The notes under the pieces: model-generated
Told to the model about the DNA's origin: nothing
Seen by the model: the letters and a program-made list of their open reading frames with translations, nothing else
Databases searched by the model: none
DNA from: Acuticoccus sp039189655
GTDB lineage: Bacteria > Pseudomonadota > Alphaproteobacteria > Rhizobiales > Amorphaceae
Length of the DNA: 64,000 nucleotides
Assembly (NCBI GenBank): GCA_039189655.1
Contig: JBCCYN010000001.1
Location: 42,887-106,886 of the forward strand
Reading direction: 5' to 3'
Position numbers and translations under genes: made by a program
In this document: positions 15,794 through 24,936 of the stretch, one piece after another
How the letters are laid out: the number at the start of each line of letters is the position of its first letter
How positions within the stretch are numbered: the first letter of the stretch is position 1

Positions 15794-17542
15794 ATGAGCG
15801 TTGATGCCGTCACCATGTCGATCCTGAAGGGTCGGCTCGAACAAATTGCCGACGAGATGGACACCACCCTCTTCCGCTCGGCCTTTAACCCGATCATCGC
15901 GGAGGCCCACGATGCCTCCCACGGCATCTACGACAAGGAAACCGGCGATACCCTGGTGCAGGGAAAATCCGGCCTCCCGATCTTCGTGGGTGTGATGGCG
16001 TTTGCGGTGAAAGCCGTGATCGCGAAGGCCGCCCAGCGGGGCGGGGTTCACGACGGCGATGTGTGGATTTTCAACGACCCCTACGAAGGCGGCACCCACC
16101 TTTCAGACTTTCGCCTGGTGAAGCCGATCTTTCGGGACGGCAAACTCTTTTGCTACCTCGCTTCGGTGGGCCACTGGCACGATGTGGGCGGCAACGTGCC
16201 GGGAAATTATAATCCCGTCGCCACGGAGACGTTTCAGGAAGGCATCCTCATCCCGCCCATCAAGCTGTTCGATCGCGGCGTTCTTCTGGACGACGTGGTC
16301 GATGTGCTGTCGGCAAACACGCGCCTTCCGTTGTCGCTCTATGGCGACCTCAACGGCCAGATCAACGCCCTCGACCTCGGCACCGAGCGCATGAACGCGC
16401 TGCTCGACGAATACGGTGACGATCTCGTGGACGAGGCCTTGGCGGCGCTCAAGGAGCGGGCCGCCACCATGATGCGTGCGGAGATCGCCCGCCTGCCGGA
16501 CGGCACCGCGTCCGTGGAAGACTATCTCGACAATGACGGCATCGAAGATGCCCCGCTCAAGATCGCCCTCGACCTCACCGTAGAGGGTGAGCGCCTGGTG
16601 ATGGACTTTTCCCGCTCCTCGCCGGCCTGTGCGGGGCCGGTGAACATATCCCGCGCCACCACCGTTGCGGCCTGCTACGTGGCGCTTAAGCACGTCTTCG
16701 GTGACGTGCCGGCGAACGGTGGCGTCCTTGCGCCCATCGACATCAAGGTTGACCCCGAATCCATCCTCTCGGTGACAGCGCCAAAACCGGTGAGCGGCTA
16801 CACTGAAACCATCCTTCGCCTCATCGACGTGGTGTTTCAGGCAGTGGCGCAGATCGCGCCGGAGGCGGCCAACGCGTGCGCCTACGGCACCATCAATGCC
16901 CTGTCCCTGGCGGGCCATCGGGAAGACGGCCGCCGCTGGGTGATGTTTTCCTTCTTCGGCGGCGGCCACGGCGGCTATGCCGGCGGCGATGGCCTCAATC
17001 ACGGCAACGCGCCCATATCGACGGCCACCATCCCGCCTTTGGAAATTCTCGAAGCCGCCTACCCGGTGGCGTTCAAGACGTGGGCGCTGCGGCCGGGTTC
17101 GGCTGGGGCGGGAGAGTTCCGCGGCGGCCTCGGCGCCACCTATGAAATCGAACTTTTGGAAACCTCCGCCGATGTTTTCCTGTTCGGCGAGCGGGGACGC
17201 TACCCGCCCCGGGGCGTCGCCGGTGGCAAGGATGGCGCCTGTAACGTTTTCTCCCACCCAGCCCCTGGCCCCGACGCCTCAGGTGTGGTGCATCCGCCCA
17301 TGGCTTCAAAGCTTGTGGGGCTAAAGCTTGAGCGCGGCCAAACGGTGCGCCTCGATACACCGGGGGGCGGCGGCTACGGTCCCCCAGAAAAGCGCGACCC
17401 AGAAGCCGTCGCCCAAGACGTGGCACGCGGCTACGTTTCGGTGCAGGCGGCCGCGACCCAATACCGGGTCGCGCTCAACGCCGATGGCGCGGTCGATCCT
17501 TCGCAAACCGCTCAGCTTCGCGCGCAGGCAGGAAAGTCGTGA
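15794..17542 (+). CDS. hyuB: Hydantoinase/oxoprolinase B subunit
   Basis: 582-aa HyuB-family subunit, the usual length. Recognisable segments include KGRLEQIADEMDTTLFRSAFNPII near the start, FNDPYEGGTHLSDF, and a Gly-rich TPGGGGYGPPEKR region near the C-terminus. With HyuA it forms an ATP-dependent amidohydrolase acting on hydantoins, 5-oxoproline or related cyclic amides, or a carboxylase; the substrate is not readable. Here the B gene precedes A, and its TGA overlaps the hyuA GTG as GTGA, so the two are co-translated. Confidence 0.9.
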   Translation: MSVDAVTMSILKGRLEQIADEMDTTLFRSAFNPIIAEAHDASHGIYDKETGDTLVQGKSGLPIFVGVMAFAVKAVIAKAAQRGGVHDGDVWIFNDPYEGGTHLSDFRLVKPIFRDGKLFCYLASVGHWHDVGGNVPGNYNPVATETFQEGILIPPIKLFDRGVLLDDVVDVLSANTRLPLSLYGDLNGQINALDLGTERMNALLDEYGDDLVDEALAALKERAATMMRAEIARLPDGTASVEDYLDNDGIEDAPLKIALDLTVEGERLVMDFSRSSPACAGPVNISRATTVAACYVALKHVFGDVPANGGVLAPIDIKVDPESILSVTAPKPVSGYTETILRLIDVVFQAVAQIAPEAANACAYGTINALSLAGHREDGRRWVMFSFFGGGHGGYAGGDGLNHGNAPISTATIPPLEILEAAYPVAFKTWALRPGSAGAGEFRGGLGATYEIELLETSADVFLFGERGRYPPRGVAGGKDGACNVFSHPAPGPDASGVVHPPMASKLVGLKLERGQTVRLDTPGGGGYGPPEKRDPEAVAQDVARGYVSVQAAATQYRVALNADGAVDPSQTAQLRAQAGKS

Positions 17543-19608
17543 GCGATCCCCAGGCCAAAGCCGGCGCGTTCGTCATAGGAGTGGATGTGGGCGGCACGTT
17601 TACGGACGTCTTCCTCTGGGACGAGGCCCAAGGCTCTCTAAGCACTGCCAAAGTGCCCTCCACGAGGGGCGATGAATCGGTAGGCCTCGTGGAAGGCATC
17701 GCCCAGAAAGTGGCTGACTTTCGGGAAATTGCGACGGTGGTCCACGGCACAACGGTGGGCACAAACGCGCTGCTGGAGCGCGGCGGCGCGCGCACCGGCA
17801 TCATCACCACCGAAGGGTTCCGGGACGTCTTGGAAATGCGCCGCCGAGACCGACCCCACACCTGGGGATTGCGGGGCAGTTTCGAGCCCGTGGTGGAGCG
17901 GGCCGACCGCCTGGAGGTGGCCGAGCGCGTTTATGCCGACGGGACAGTGGCGCTGCCCGTGGACCCTGACGCGGTGCGCGAAAAAGCTAACGCGCTGCGC
18001 GAGGCGGGCTGTGAGGCGGTCTGCGTCTTCTTCGTTAACGGCTACGCCAACGGCGCCAACGAAAAAATGGCCGTGGAGGCCGTCCGCTCGGTGTGGCCCA
18101 ACGCCCACGTGAGCGCGGCCACCGAAATCTTGCCAGAGATCCGCGAGTTCGAACGTCTCTCCACCGCGACCCTCAACGCCTACCTGCAGCCGCTGGTGTC
18201 GGCCTATCTGGACCGGTTGGCAACGAGCCTCACCGCCCGCAAGTGCGAGGCCGATGTGCTGATCGTCCAATCCAATGGCGGCGTGATGGCCATTGAGACG
18301 GCAAAGCGCTTTCCGGTGCGCACGGCCCTTTCCGGACCCGCCGCGGGGGTGATTGCCGCCAAAGCGATCGCCACCGCCGCAGGTTTCGATCACATCATCA
18401 CCTGCGACATGGGCGGCACGAGTTTTGATGTGTCGCTGGTGGCGGGCGGCGAGGCTGCCCTCACGGCGCAAGCCTCCATCGATTTCGGCATGGTGATCCG
18501 CACGCCAATGATTGAGATCACCACCATCGGCGCCGGCGGCGGATCCATCGCCTGGGTGGATGCCAGCGGGCTGCTGAATGTGGGTCCTCAGTCCGCCGGC
18601 TCCAGCCCGGGCCCGGCCTGCTACGGTCTTGGAAATCAGCGCCCCACTGTCACCGACGCCAACCTCGTGCTCGGCCGCATCAACCCTGACCGGCCCATCG
18701 GCGGAAAGCTCGACCGCCTCGATGTGGAAGCAGCGCGAGACGCCATCGAGAGCGAAGTGGGCACACCGTTGGGGCTCGCCGTGGAGGCCGCGGCGGAGGC
18801 GATTTTGAGGGTGGCAAACGCTAAAATGGCCGGCGCGATCCGCCTCGTTTCCATCGAGAAGGGTCACGATCCGGCGCGCTATGTGGCCATGCCCTTTGGC
18901 GGCGGAGGCGCCTTGCACACCGGCGCGCTCATCAAGGAGGTGGGGCTAAAATCCGCCCTCGTCCCACGCTTTCCCGGGGTGACAAGCGCCCTTGGCTGTG
19001 TGGTGGCCGACATGCGCCAGGATCGGGTGCAGACGGTCAACAAAGCCATCTCAGAGGTGGACGCCGAAGCGCTGGGCCGCGAAATGTCCGCCGCCGCCGA
19101 TGATCTGGCAGCGCTCCTCGGTGAGGCGGGGGTGAACTTTCTTCGCATCGACCGCCTCTACGAGTTCGATATGCTTTACCTTGGCCAAACCCATGCGGTC
19201 TCGGCGGCGGTCGAAATACCCGCCGGCGGCCTCACCCGCGAGGTTTTGCAGGGCGCCTTCGAGGAGAGCTATCAATCGAGCTACGGCCGGCTCCTAAAAA
19301 ATGTGCCGGTGCGGGTGATGAACTATCGCGTGGCCGTGGTGGGCCGGCGCCCGCCCCTCGATATGAGCCTCTTTTCCCCCCAAGACGGTGTTGCCCCGAA
19401 AGAAGCTCGGTTGGGGGAGCGGGAAATCTTCGCTGGCGGCAAAACGTGGCAGGCTGCGATCTATGACCGGCTGCGCCTTGCCGTGGGCAGCCGCATTGAG
19501 GGCCCGGCCCTCTTGGAGCAGCCGGACACGACAATTTTCGTCGATCCCGGCCTTAGTGCGCAGGTGGACCGCTTCGGCAACCTCCTGATCGCCCCTTCAT
19601 CGCCTTGA
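17539..19608 (+). CDS. hyuA: Hydantoinase/oxoprolinase A subunit
   Basis: 689-aa ASKHA-fold ATPase subunit. The N-terminal phosphate-binding strand IGVDVGGTFTDVFLW is clear, as are VVHGTTVGTNALLER, the central CDMGGTSFDVSLV and GAGGGSIAWVD. It couples ATP hydrolysis to ring opening with HyuB. The start is GTG at 17539, overlapping the hyuB stop. No transporter or regulator is linked. The 49 bases after it separate it from the convergent SRPBCC gene. Confidence 0.9.
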   Translation: MSDPQAKAGAFVIGVDVGGTFTDVFLWDEAQGSLSTAKVPSTRGDESVGLVEGIAQKVADFREIATVVHGTTVGTNALLERGGARTGIITTEGFRDVLEMRRRDRPHTWGLRGSFEPVVERADRLEVAERVYADGTVALPVDPDAVREKANALREAGCEAVCVFFVNGYANGANEKMAVEAVRSVWPNAHVSAATEILPEIREFERLSTATLNAYLQPLVSAYLDRLATSLTARKCEADVLIVQSNGGVMAIETAKRFPVRTALSGPAAGVIAAKAIATAAGFDHIITCDMGGTSFDVSLVAGGEAALTAQASIDFGMVIRTPMIEITTIGAGGGSIAWVDASGLLNVGPQSAGSSPGPACYGLGNQRPTVTDANLVLGRINPDRPIGGKLDRLDVEAARDAIESEVGTPLGLAVEAAAEAILRVANAKMAGAIRLVSIEKGHDPARYVAMPFGGGGALHTGALIKEVGLKSALVPRFPGVTSALGCVVADMRQDRVQTVNKAISEVDAEALGREMSAAADDLAALLGEAGVNFLRIDRLYEFDMLYLGQTHAVSAAVEIPAGGLTREVLQGAFEESYQSSYGRLLKNVPVRVMNYRVAVVGRRPPLDMSLFSPQDGVAPKEARLGEREIFAGGKTWQAAIYDRLRLAVGSRIEGPALLEQPDTTIFVDPGLSAQVDRFGNLLIAPSSP

Positions 19609-19657
19609 ACGATCGCGCCCAGAAGACGATGCGAATGCCGACGCTGCCAAGACGGTG

Positions 19658-20122
19658 CTACGCAGCCACCGCGCAGGCTTGGGCGAACGCTGTTTCAAAG
19701 ACGCTCACCCAACCGCTGGCGTAACCGTCGCGCCGGCCTTGCCCGGCCTCACCAAGGATTTCCCAGCCGCTATGGGTAAGCTCGACCCGTGTGCCAGCGC
19801 CTGCATCGTTGGGCGTGAATACGATATCCACGTCCGTCGCCTCGCTTTGGGGTGACATCACGTGCCAGGCGAGCCGCAGCCTCTTTCCGGGCTCGAACAC
19901 CTTTACAATTGCCCAATCCGCCCGGCTTCCATCCGCCTTGATCTCATAGACCAGACCACCCTCGCGCGATTCCAGGACCAGCGAGCGCGCCACATTGTCC
20001 TCCATCGCTGAGACCGAATTTTTCCCCAGCGGCCACCAGGCAGCGATCTCATCAGTAAAAATGCGGAAAGCTGCATCGGGATTGCAACCAACGACGATAG
20101 ATTTCTTCACCGGCTCTATCAT
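19658..20122 (-). CDS. SRPBCC-domain (AHSA1-like) protein
   Basis: 154-aa START/AHSA1-fold protein with an N-terminal strand after VKKSIVVGCNPDAAFRIFTDEIAAWWP and a C-terminal long helix after THSGWEIL. Such proteins bind hydrophobic ligands; the function is unassigned. Its ATG overlaps the TGA of the upstream ArsR gene by four bases. ArsR-SRPBCC pairs are common in bacteria, and the regulator probably controls this gene. Confidence 0.87.
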   Translation of the reverse strand: MIEPVKKSIVVGCNPDAAFRIFTDEIAAWWPLGKNSVSAMEDNVARSLVLESREGGLVYEIKADGSRADWAIVKVFEPGKRLRLAWHVMSPQSEATDVDIVFTPNDAGAGTRVELTHSGWEILGEAGQGRRDGYASGWVSVFETAFAQACAVAA

Positions 20123-20442
20123 TCCTGCGTCTCCTCACCAGCCATTCGCCGTTCCACGTCCGCGGCAAAGCTTTCCAAGACATCGCCCCAAAACCCGTCG
20201 ACCCAGGCGCGCAGCTCGGCGAGCCCTTCGCGCCTGACGCGGTAGTAGTGGCGGGTGCCCTCCACCTCGACGCGCACCAATCCGGCCTGTGCCAACACCT
20301 TCAGATGCTGGGATACCGCCGGCCGGCTCACGGGCTGGCGTGATGCGATCTGCGCTACCGTCAGCCGTGCGCCTCCCAGCACCTGAAAAATTTCGCGGCG
20401 TCGCCTGTCACCGAGGGCATCCAGCGCATCATCGTAAGTCAT
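20119..20442 (-). CDS. ArsR-family transcriptional regulator
   Basis: 107-aa winged-helix repressor. The recognition segment is visible (QPVSRPAVSQHLKVLAQAGLV), followed by the wing (VEVEGTRHYYRVRREGL). The typical metal-binding ELCVCDL motif is absent, so it is of the non-metal ArsR class that accompanies SRPBCC genes. It is divergent from the aminotransferase at 20586. A short repeated element, TAAGTCATGACTTA, overlaps its ATG and is a likely autoregulatory site. Confidence 0.88.
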   Translation of the reverse strand: MTYDDALDALGDRRRREIFQVLGGARLTVAQIASRQPVSRPAVSQHLKVLAQAGLVRVEVEGTRHYYRVRREGLAELRAWVDGFWGDVLESFAADVERRMAGEETQE

Positions 20443-20448
20443 GACTTA
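20435..20448. promoter_or_regulatory. Palindrome at the ArsR start codon
   Basis: TAAGTCATGACTTA is a perfect 14-bp palindrome that includes the ArsR start codon (CAT on the plus strand), followed by a second partial copy CGTAAGTACTGACTAACTTA. A dimeric winged-helix repressor binding here would cover its own translation start. Binding is inference. Confidence 0.5.
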
Positions 20449-20585
20449 CCGTAAGTACTGACTAACTTATTGTCAACGCAAGACCGAGCAGGCGGATGGC
20501 GATTGGATGGACAGGGACGGCGAGAGGGGGCAAATCCTTCATCGGCCGCACTGGCCGAAGGAACGGGCGTAGGAAGGGAAGCAGG

Positions 20586-21767
20586 ATGCTCACGACCATC
20601 AGCGGCTATGACAGGATTGGCGAAGAAAACGCCTTCGCGGTCCTTGCAAGGGCGAACGCGCTGGCAGCCGAGGGTCGCGACGTCATCAACCTTGGTATCG
20701 GCCAGCCGGACTTTCCAACGCCCCCCCACATCGTGGAAGCGGCAGTCAAAGCGTTGCGCGATGGGCACCACGGCTATACGCCCGCCCCCGGCATCCCTGC
20801 CCTGCGCGAGGCCGTTGCGGCCGATATTGAAAGCCGAACAGGGGTCGCCACTTCGCCCGATGGTGTGCTCATCGTCCCCGGCGGCAAGGTGACGATGTAC
20901 ATGGCCATCGGCATGTTCGGGGAGCCGGGCGCAGAAATCCTCTACCCCGACCCGGGATTTCCCATCTACCGGTCCATGATCGAGTTCACCGGCGCAACGC
21001 CAGTGCCCATCCCCATCAAGGAGGCTTATGGGTTCGCGTTCTCGCCCGATGACGTGGCGGAGCGCATCACCGAGCGCACGCGCCTCATCATCGTCAACTC
21101 ACCGGCAAATCCCACCGGCGGTGTGACGCCGCCGGAGGACGTGGCAAAGCTCGTCGCGATCCTCGAAGCGTGGCCGAACGTGGCGGTGCTCTCCGACGAG
21201 ATTTACGGGCGCATGACCTATGACGGTCTCAAACACCTTTCCCTTGGCGCCTTCCCAGAGCTGCGCGACCGCCTCATCTTGCTCGACGGATTTTCCAAAA
21301 CCTACGCCATGACCGGCTGGCGCCTTGGCTGGTCGCTTTGGCCCGACGCGCTCTATGACAAAGCGCGCAAACTTGCCGTCAACGCATGGTCCTGCGTCAA
21401 CGCACCGTCCCAATTTGCCGGCGTTGCTGCGCTCACCGGCCCCCAGGACGCTTCAGAAGCCATGGTGGCGGCCTTTGATGACCGCCGCCTTGCGGTGGTG
21501 GAGGCCTTGAACCGGCTTCCTGGGATCACCTGCGCCACCCCCAAGGGCGCCTTTTATGCCTTCCCGAACATCATCGAGACGGGATGGCAGGCCAAACCGC
21601 TAGCCGAAGCGCTCCTTCAGGAGACCGGCGTCGCCCTCATCGGCGGCCCGGACTTTGGCATCCTCGGCGAGGGTTATGTGCGGGTCTCTTATGCCGCAGC
21701 CAAGGACCGTATTTTGGAGGCCATGGACCGTATCGACGGTTTTTTGCAAGAGCGCGCCGCCGCCTAG
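20586..21767 (+). CDS. PLP-dependent aminotransferase, class I/II
   Basis: 393-aa fold-type I aminotransferase. Conserved elements are NLGIGQPDFPTPPHI near residue 40, YTPAPGIPALREAV, NSPANPTGG, DEIYGRMTY and the PLP lysine in DGFSKTYAMTGWRLG, with a C-terminal YVRVSYA arginine loop. It probably transfers an amino group from aspartate, glutamate or an aromatic/branched donor. The ATG at 20586 is preceded by an AGGAAGGGAAGCAGG purine-rich site; the upstream in-frame start is non-homologous. Confidence 0.9.
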   Translation: MLTTISGYDRIGEENAFAVLARANALAAEGRDVINLGIGQPDFPTPPHIVEAAVKALRDGHHGYTPAPGIPALREAVAADIESRTGVATSPDGVLIVPGGKVTMYMAIGMFGEPGAEILYPDPGFPIYRSMIEFTGATPVPIPIKEAYGFAFSPDDVAERITERTRLIIVNSPANPTGGVTPPEDVAKLVAILEAWPNVAVLSDEIYGRMTYDGLKHLSLGAFPELRDRLILLDGFSKTYAMTGWRLGWSLWPDALYDKARKLAVNAWSCVNAPSQFAGVAALTGPQDASEAMVAAFDDRRLAVVEALNRLPGITCATPKGAFYAFPNIIETGWQAKPLAEALLQETGVALIGGPDFGILGEGYVRVSYAAAKDRILEAMDRIDGFLQERAAA

Positions 21768-21854
21768 GAAGCACCTGACGGGCAGGTCTCGGTTCTGCGG
21801 GTTTGAGGTCGCGCTCCCAATGCGCTCGCAGGCCGAGCGGCGATGCCCGACTCC

Positions 21855-22424
21855 CTAATCCTCATCCGGTGAGAAGAGCGTCACGATATCGGATAGTTCC
21901 GGCCGCGCCCGTTCGCTGGGTGCCACGGTGGGAGTGCCGATGTGAATGAACCCGGCCACCTGCTCGTCGGGCTTGATGCCGATGGCCGCTTTGGCCTTCC
22001 CGTCGTAGGCGATCCACTCAGTGAGCCATTGCGCCCCAAACCCATAGGCCGAAGCTGCGTGAATGAGGTTAAGGCACACCGCCCCTGCCGAAAGGATCTG
22101 CTCCCACTCGGGAATTTTTGCATGCGGCGCAGCACAGCTCACCACCGCGACAACCACCGGAGCGCGCGTAAATCGTCCGCGCTCCGCAGTGGCCTTGGCG
22201 CTGTCTTCGTCCGCGCCGGCGATTTCGGCAAACTTTTCACCGGCATACTCTCGCGCTGCACCGCGAAAGACGATAAACCGCCACGGCGCGAGTTTGCCGT
22301 GATCAGGAACCCGTGCCGCCGCATTCAGCATGGCGTCCAGCGTTGCTGGATCCGGGCTGGGCTCGGCAAGGAGATTGGCGGTAACCGTCCGGCGCGTTGC
22401 CAAATAGTCACGCATTGGAAGCAT
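21855..22424 (-). CDS. Nitroreductase-family flavoprotein
   Basis: 189-aa FMN-dependent NAD(P)H oxidoreductase of the NfsB/YdjA type. Typical elements are RRTVTANLL near the start, ARVPDHGKLAPWRFIVF (FMN binding) and GFGAQWLTEW. It may reduce nitroaromatics, quinones or unsaturated aldehydes. The long upstream frame is discarded: the ATG at 22424 follows AGGAGGAA at the right distance and gives the family length. Confidence 0.88.
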   Translation of the reverse strand: MLPMRDYLATRRTVTANLLAEPSPDPATLDAMLNAAARVPDHGKLAPWRFIVFRGAAREYAGEKFAEIAGADEDSAKATAERGRFTRAPVVVAVVSCAAPHAKIPEWEQILSAGAVCLNLIHAASAYGFGAQWLTEWIAYDGKAKAAIGIKPDEQVAGFIHIGTPTVAPSERARPELSDIVTLFSPDED

Positions 22425-22630
22425 CGTGAGTTCCTCCTGTGCCCAGCACACAATTCGCGTGTCAATTTGCTGCGTTCGATGAAATATGGTGTCAACTGCG
22501 GCGACCCTGCCACATCCCGACGAAACGATGGTGGGCGCCGCGTGTGGTGAGCGTAATCTGAAGAAGTGCGGCAAAGCCGCCTCGCCGCGTGAGTTGCGCA
22601 AGTCGCGGCACGGATGAGCAGAGGGAAGCG

Positions 22631-23620
22631 ATGATTCGTTTGGCAGCGACAGTTGCGCTGGCGCTTTTCGCCCTCCATGGGGCTTCGGCGTTAGCGGAAA
22701 CGCCCATCCCGACACCAAATCCCCTACGCGGTGCGGGGACGACCCCTCAGGCCGCCCTTGCCAAACTCGTCAATGCCGATGCCTCTGCAGCGCCAACTCT
22801 TTCCGCCTATGCGCCAGCCAGCGACACAGGCACGCTGAGCGCACCGTCCAACAAGGAATCAACCCTTTACGTGGTCGGCAAGCTCGCCGAGGATTCTGAA
22901 CCCATCGGCGATGGCCTCGAGTGGCGCGTTTACTCCGACTATCCCGACGCGAGCGGGCAGCTGCCCATGATGCATCGCGGCCGTGGCGGCGATCTCGAAC
23001 TGCGCCTGCCGGAGGGCCGCTACATCGTCCATGTCGCCTACGGTAGGGCGGCTTTGTCGCGGGTGGTGGACGTGCAGGGGGCGAGCACCAGCGACACGTT
23101 TGTGCTCAATGCCGGCGGCTTGCAGCTGAACGCGGTCCTCGATGACGATGAAACGAGCCGCGGGTCCGAAGCGACGTTCGAACTTTATATGCTCGAAGGT
23201 GAGAATCGCCGGGCCATCGGGAACATCAAATCCGGGGCGATCGCGCGGTTACCGGCGGGGTCCTATCACATCGTCAGCCGATACGGCGATGTGAACGCCG
23301 TACGCAGAGCCGACGTGATGATTGAACCCGGAAAGCTTACGCGGGTCTCCCTGCGCCACAAGGCGGGCAGCGTGAGCTTGAAGCTCGTCCGCACCGCCGG
23401 CGGCGAGGCCATCGCAAACACTGAGTGGACCGTCTACGACGCTGAAGGAGAGCCGGTGTTTGAGCGGATCGGCGCCCACGCGAACATCACCCTTGCGGCG
23501 GGCGAGTACGAAGTGACCGCGCGCCATCGCGGTGGCGAATTCACTCGGAAATTCACCGTGAATTCTGGCGACGACGAGGACGTGATCGTCATTGCCCAAC
23601 GCTACAGCGCGCCTCTGTAA
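22631..23620 (+). CDS. Exported protein with three beta-sandwich repeats
   Basis: 329-aa protein I cannot name. A signal peptide is clear (MIRLAATVALALFALHGASALA, cut near residue 22), then a low-complexity linker to about residue 75. Three repeats follow at roughly 79-150, 161-241 and 247-321. Each ends in a similar strand turn: LPEGRYIVHVAYG, LPAGSYHIVSRYG and LAAGEYEVTARHR, like the PxGxY turn of carboxypeptidase-regulatory or PEGA-type beta domains. It is probably periplasmic or cell-surface and binding or structural rather than enzymatic. The ATG has GAGGGAAG upstream. Confidence 0.75.
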   Translation: MIRLAATVALALFALHGASALAETPIPTPNPLRGAGTTPQAALAKLVNADASAAPTLSAYAPASDTGTLSAPSNKESTLYVVGKLAEDSEPIGDGLEWRVYSDYPDASGQLPMMHRGRGGDLELRLPEGRYIVHVAYGRAALSRVVDVQGASTSDTFVLNAGGLQLNAVLDDDETSRGSEATFELYMLEGENRRAIGNIKSGAIARLPAGSYHIVSRYGDVNAVRRADVMIEPGKLTRVSLRHKAGSVSLKLVRTAGGEAIANTEWTVYDAEGEPVFERIGAHANITLAAGEYEVTARHRGGEFTRKFTVNSGDDEDVIVIAQRYSAPL

Positions 23621-24058
23621 AGGACGCGTCATTGCAGCGATTGATCGCGGCCGCTCCTCTAAACGTCCGTTAGCTTTCGTTTCCAAGACGGTTGTCCCAT
23701 GCCGGTGCGACCGCTGGGCAATGGGGCCAAAACTCTCCCGCCTTCACCCATATCGTCCCGGGCAGCGCCCGATGCCTCAAGGGACGCTTCGCTCTTTGCC
23801 CTTGACCCATCAGGCGATGAGCGGGCTTGAAAATGTGTCGGCTCCGGAAGAACGTCGCTTTTTGGTGTCCCACCAAAAGAACTAGCCGGGATGGGTGGCG
23901 CAACGGTGGGCGTTCTTGCCGCTCGCTGGAGCGCATTTCAGCAACAGGAATCATGGCGCGGCTCGAATCGCGCGGTGAAACAGGAAATTAGATGAGGTCA
24001 TGCGATCCCATGATCGTGTGACCTTACCTAGCGTGAGCAACGGTGACGGCTTTCGCAG
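23621..24058. other. 438-bp gene-free interval
   Basis: No credible coding region: the open frames here lack start context and recognisable composition. The right part contains the intergenic repeat listed at 23929. I see no tRNA or clear terminator. Confidence 0.6.
23929..24020. repeat. Dispersed intergenic repeat, copy A
   Basis: About 92 bp, similar to 49656-49746. Shared blocks are GAGCGC-n-T-n-TCAGC at the left, CTCGAA-n-CGCGCGG in the middle and GATC-n-CATGATCGTGT at the right. The right end is itself palindromic (GATCCCATGATC). Both copies are intergenic. The layout resembles the short palindromic intergenic elements widespread in Rhizobiales. Confidence 0.6.
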
Positions 24059-24739
24059 TTAACCGTCCATAAACCGCTGGTCGATGGCTTCCCAGTTTGT
24101 GAGGCTCAGCACAACAGCCTGTAGGTACTCGGCCTGCCGCGTCCCGTAGTCGATCACGTAGGCGTGCTCCCAAAGATCAACGCCCATCAGCACCTGACGA
24201 TCCGTTCCGAGCGGGTTCACGGCATCGGAAACGCCCTGGAGAAACAGGCCGTCGCCCTCCGCCATGAGCCAGACCCAGCCACCGCCAAAGACGCCCGCCG
24301 CCGCCTCCAGAACCACCTCGGCCAAACCCGCAAGGCCGCCGAACTCGCGCGCCAATGCCTCCTCAAGGACCGGTCCCGGTAGCGAGGCTCCGCCGCGGAA
24401 CTGCTCAAAGAAGAACGTATGATTCCACAGCTGCGCGGCCGGATCGTAGATCTCCCACTGCTTCTCATCCGCCGCCGTGACGATGAGGTTTTCAAGCTCC
24501 AACGCAGCGTAGTCAGTGCCGGCCACCAAAGCGTTGAGGCGCTCGGCGGCCTGTTGGTGGATCTCCACATGAAGGCCCATGGCGCGCTCGGAAAGATGGG
24601 GCTCAAGCGCGTTCAATGCGTAGGGTAGCGGCGGTGCCTTGAATGGTCCTGACTCAGTGTTTTGCGCCCATGCCCGCTGCGTCCATGGGCTCGCCGCCGC
24701 AATCCCCGCGGCGATGGCCGTCCGTCTCGTGATCTTCAT
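24059..24739 (-). CDS. Tat-exported iron-type superoxide dismutase
   Basis: 226-aa Fe/Mn-SOD-fold protein with a twin-arginine signal (MKITRRTAIAAG, cut near residue 25), hence periplasmic. Metal ligands are all present: His57, His107 in AAQLWNHTFFF, Asp188 and His192 in VDLWEHAY. Gln103 in AAQLWNH marks the iron type. Unusual: the normal HHxxY gate segment is changed, with His31 to Gln62 and the gate Tyr34 to Ala65 (E. coli SodB numbering first). It should dismutate superoxide, but kinetics may differ. The ATG at 24739 has GGGAGA upstream. Confidence 0.86.
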   Translation of the reverse strand: MKITRRTAIAAGIAAASPWTQRAWAQNTESGPFKAPPLPYALNALEPHLSERAMGLHVEIHQQAAERLNALVAGTDYAALELENLIVTAADEKQWEIYDPAAQLWNHTFFFEQFRGGASLPGPVLEEALAREFGGLAGLAEVVLEAAAGVFGGGWVWLMAEGDGLFLQGVSDAVNPLGTDRQVLMGVDLWEHAYVIDYGTRQAEYLQAVVLSLTNWEAIDQRFMDG

Positions 24740-24936
24740 AACCGTCTCCCACAGCCCACCGCAGCACACGCATCCGTCTGATCGCAAGACCCATGTGGCA
24801 GTAGCGTTGCTGCAGCAACCGGCCCGCAATCGAAGGTATGGGTCAAGGCACGGACAGAGACGGCTCTGGCGGCAGAATTAATTTCAAAGATATCAGATGG
24901 ATAAGCGGCTTTTGCCGATCGTCAGCCCACAGGACT

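Noticed and set aside
22425..22630. Promoter search in the divergent gap between nitroreductase and exported protein
   Set aside because: No hexamer pair with acceptable spacing stood out on either strand.
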